Shown here in pieces: positions 61,877 through 64,000 of a DNA stretch of 64,000 nucleotides. The stretch comes from Nepenthes gracilis. Its lineage: Eukaryota > Streptophyta > Magnoliopsida > Caryophyllales > Nepenthaceae. Made by a program: the position numbers and the translations under genes. The notes beneath the pieces are model-generated. The model was not told where the DNA came from, made no database searches, and worked only from the letters and a program-made list of their open reading frames with translations. The stretch's first letter is position 1. The number at the start of each line of letters is the position of its first letter. Location of the stretch: assembly GCA_033239525.1 (NCBI GenBank), contig BSYO01000038.1:9241041-9305040 (forward strand). Direction: 5' to 3'.

Positions 61877-64000
61877 AAGTTTCCATATCCTAAAATTTTT
61901 ACCAATGCATATCCAAACACCTTAAATTAAATCCTTCAAGATAATAGGCAAAATGAAAATTTTCACTCCGGTTGACAAAAACTGCTATTGGCAGCCATTT
62001 TTGCCAAATTTCTAAGGAAAAATTGGTCACACACATGGGGTATTATGTATATAAAACCCTCCCCACACTTAGAAGAATTTAGAGAACCAAAATGACCCTC
62101 AAAACCCCACGGCAGCAGCTACATGACAGTAGGGAAAAATTCAGCAACCAATGAGGACTTCGATAAATTTGATTTGGCAGCTGTGCCAACGGAAAAAATT
62201 AGGTAAATTTTTCACTCCATATTAGACTATAGTAAGTATAAAATATAGTAAATTAATGAAACATTATATATTAATAGGAAAAATGGGAAAAAGAGGCATG
62301 AAATGTGGCATGCATCAGCAGCTAGGCTGCTGATGGACGACACCTCTTGGCCTACTGATGCACAGCACCCCTCCGCTGCATCAACAACCGAGTTTTCCTA
62401 CCTTTCAAACAGCTCTTTGAGCAGCTTAATTAGGATATGTTTGGCCACAAATAATACTAAATACTGGCCCTAGATTGTAGCCTCATTATTAACTAACAGA
62501 GGGATGATGAATCAGCTAAACACTGGTTACAATCTAATGCAACCACCAAGCTGCTGCTGCATGCAGAAATTGGAGGAGTGACACGAGGGTTTAGTGGAAA
62601 AGATGAGTCAAATTATTTAAGGCATGAATAGGGTAGAAGAAGGGAAAAGATGAAAGATTGTGAAGCACAAAACAATCGGGGGTAAAGTAAGGGAAAAAAG
62701 GAAGGAAACCAAGAAGCAGCAAGGAGAAGTTCAACTGAATAAATCGGCAAGTGTACTTTGACCCTTTCCTTGATTGTTGAGCAATTTTTGGCTAATTTCT
62801 CTTGAGTATTGATGATCCAATACTTGTATATACTTCCTTAGTTATCATAAATTCATGAGGAGTTGTAAAAAAAATTAAAAAAATGGGTGAACTGCCCTGG
62901 ACACATGATAGTGTCCAAAATCAGGTTCTGATGTGGCAGTTCCTGATATTTGCTTCATATCGACCGCTAAATGGCTGAATTAGCCAATGACCAAAACTGG
63001 TCAAATAATCCTTATTTAATGAAGTAAAAGTGAAAAAAAAAATGAGCCTCTGAATCGTTCAAGGGGTTCAAAATCAGACCCAAACTCAGCTGTAAAACCA
63101 GCTTACCGGTTCTGCTGATACTGAAATTTCAGTTTCTGAAATTTAGCCAAACACGCCCCAAAATGGATTGATCCGGAGTCCAACCCGACTCGATTTACTA
63201 GTATTAGGTGTGGACTATCACCATGTAAACCGGTGGCCCAAGAAAATATGGGTCGAATACTGAACCGGACCCATGAACAACAAGGGTCTTGCTAAACTGC
63301 TTCTTTGAGCAGTTGGGGAAATAATTTTAAATAAAATACAACCCAAACGCAAAATGAGCCAAATCGATGCCAGAAGTTAGCTAAGACCTTAGAGGTGATA
63401 TTCAAGTATCGGTCCGTAAAAATCAAATCCAAATTAAATATGATTCAGACCCTCAAAGTTGGAATAAAATCTATCTGCATCAGCTGATGCTAATGCAGAA
63501 TATGTTTTGGGAATTTGTCCGAACCCTGCAAATATTGACTTGGACCGGCCTAAACAAAATTTATTCTTAAAGTTAAATCCCTTGGCTACAAGAGGACACC
63601 CAAAACCGGTCAAAAACCCAAAACCGGTCAATAATCCCAGTTGATCATTGACAAATAGATTAACTTCCCATGTATTCGTTTCCCAAAACCCCGACACCCG
63701 ATCTTTTAAATTTTCCTTCAAACCCGAAAGCCAGGGATGTAAATCGAGAAATGATAAGAACTTCGGTTTGGGACGAAATTAATATTAGACGATCTTTTGT
63801 GTCTATACTAAGTTTCCATATCCTAAAATTTTTACCAATGCATATCCAAACACCTTAAATTAAATCCTTCAAGATAATAGGCAAAATGAAAATTTTCACT
63901 CCGGTTGACAAAAACTGCTATTGGCAGCCATTTTTGCCAAATTTCTAAGGAAAAATTGGTCACACACATGGGGTATTATGTATATAAAACCCTCCCCACA
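61877..64000 (+). mobile_element. Probable young LTR element, cut by the window end
   Basis: 61877-62067 and 63810-64000 are identical over 191 bp by eye, 1,933 bp apart; the right copy is cut off by the window edge. Each copy contains GGGGTATTATGTATATAAAA followed by CCCTCCCCACA, a good LTR-type TATA promoter on the plus strand. 62070-63600 has no coding domain that I recognise, so the element would be non-autonomous, or the two copies are part of a larger tandem structure. Confidence 0.5.

Overview
This is nuclear DNA of a flowering plant. It is AT-rich and intron-rich, with plant-specific proteins and dense, nested, decayed LTR retrotransposons, solo LTRs and MITE-like elements. The species cannot be named from the sequence. 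A 12-kb intron and the heavy transposon load point to a medium or large genome.

Layout. At about 3.1-3.5 kb the minus strand has the first exon, leader and TATA box of a serine-rich small-protein gene; the rest of that gene was not found. From 5 to 28 kb the window is a transposon graveyard. It holds a Tat-like solo LTR with an internal 27-bp tandem array (5.1-6.5 kb), a second Tat-like relic (9.5-11.4 kb), and tandem duplications (11.5-12.7 kb). A ~207-bp tandem array with tRNA-like A and B boxes (13.7-15.7 kb) is itself interrupted by a solo LTR and by a MITE. Minus-strand Ty3-gypsy pol, gag and LTR remnants follow (15.7-22.7 kb). A deleted Tat element keeps an antisense extra ORF of the 'putative gypsy type transposon' kind (24.3-28.05 kb).

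From 29.2 to 58.0 kb lie two convergent, apparently intact genes about 1.1 kb apart. On the plus strand is a seven-exon mitochondrial carrier family gene (CDS 29247-38444, 337 aa) with one GC-AG intron. On the minus strand is a twelve-exon DA1-RELATED 2 (DAR2)-like gene (CDS 58042-39556, 511 aa) with UIM, LIM and HELMH peptidase motifs. Its 12.15-kb intron 2 contains a 7.1-kb copia relic with a perfect 5-bp target-site duplication. Intron 4 holds a solo LTR with a perfect duplication. A dispersed 'ATATCGATAT' MITE-like family has entered introns of both genes.

From 58 to 64 kb there is the DAR2 upstream region, a TRIM-like element, a two-exon coding fragment of unknown family on the minus strand, and a direct repeat 1,933 bp apart that is identical over 191 bp and is cut by the window end.

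The two intact genes are functionally unrelated: one is a mitochondrial metabolite transporter, the other an organ-growth and endoreduplication regulator. Nothing suggests an operon or a gene cluster. All exon boundaries were read by eye from splice signals, reading-frame continuity and remembered family sequences; no alignment or transcript was available.
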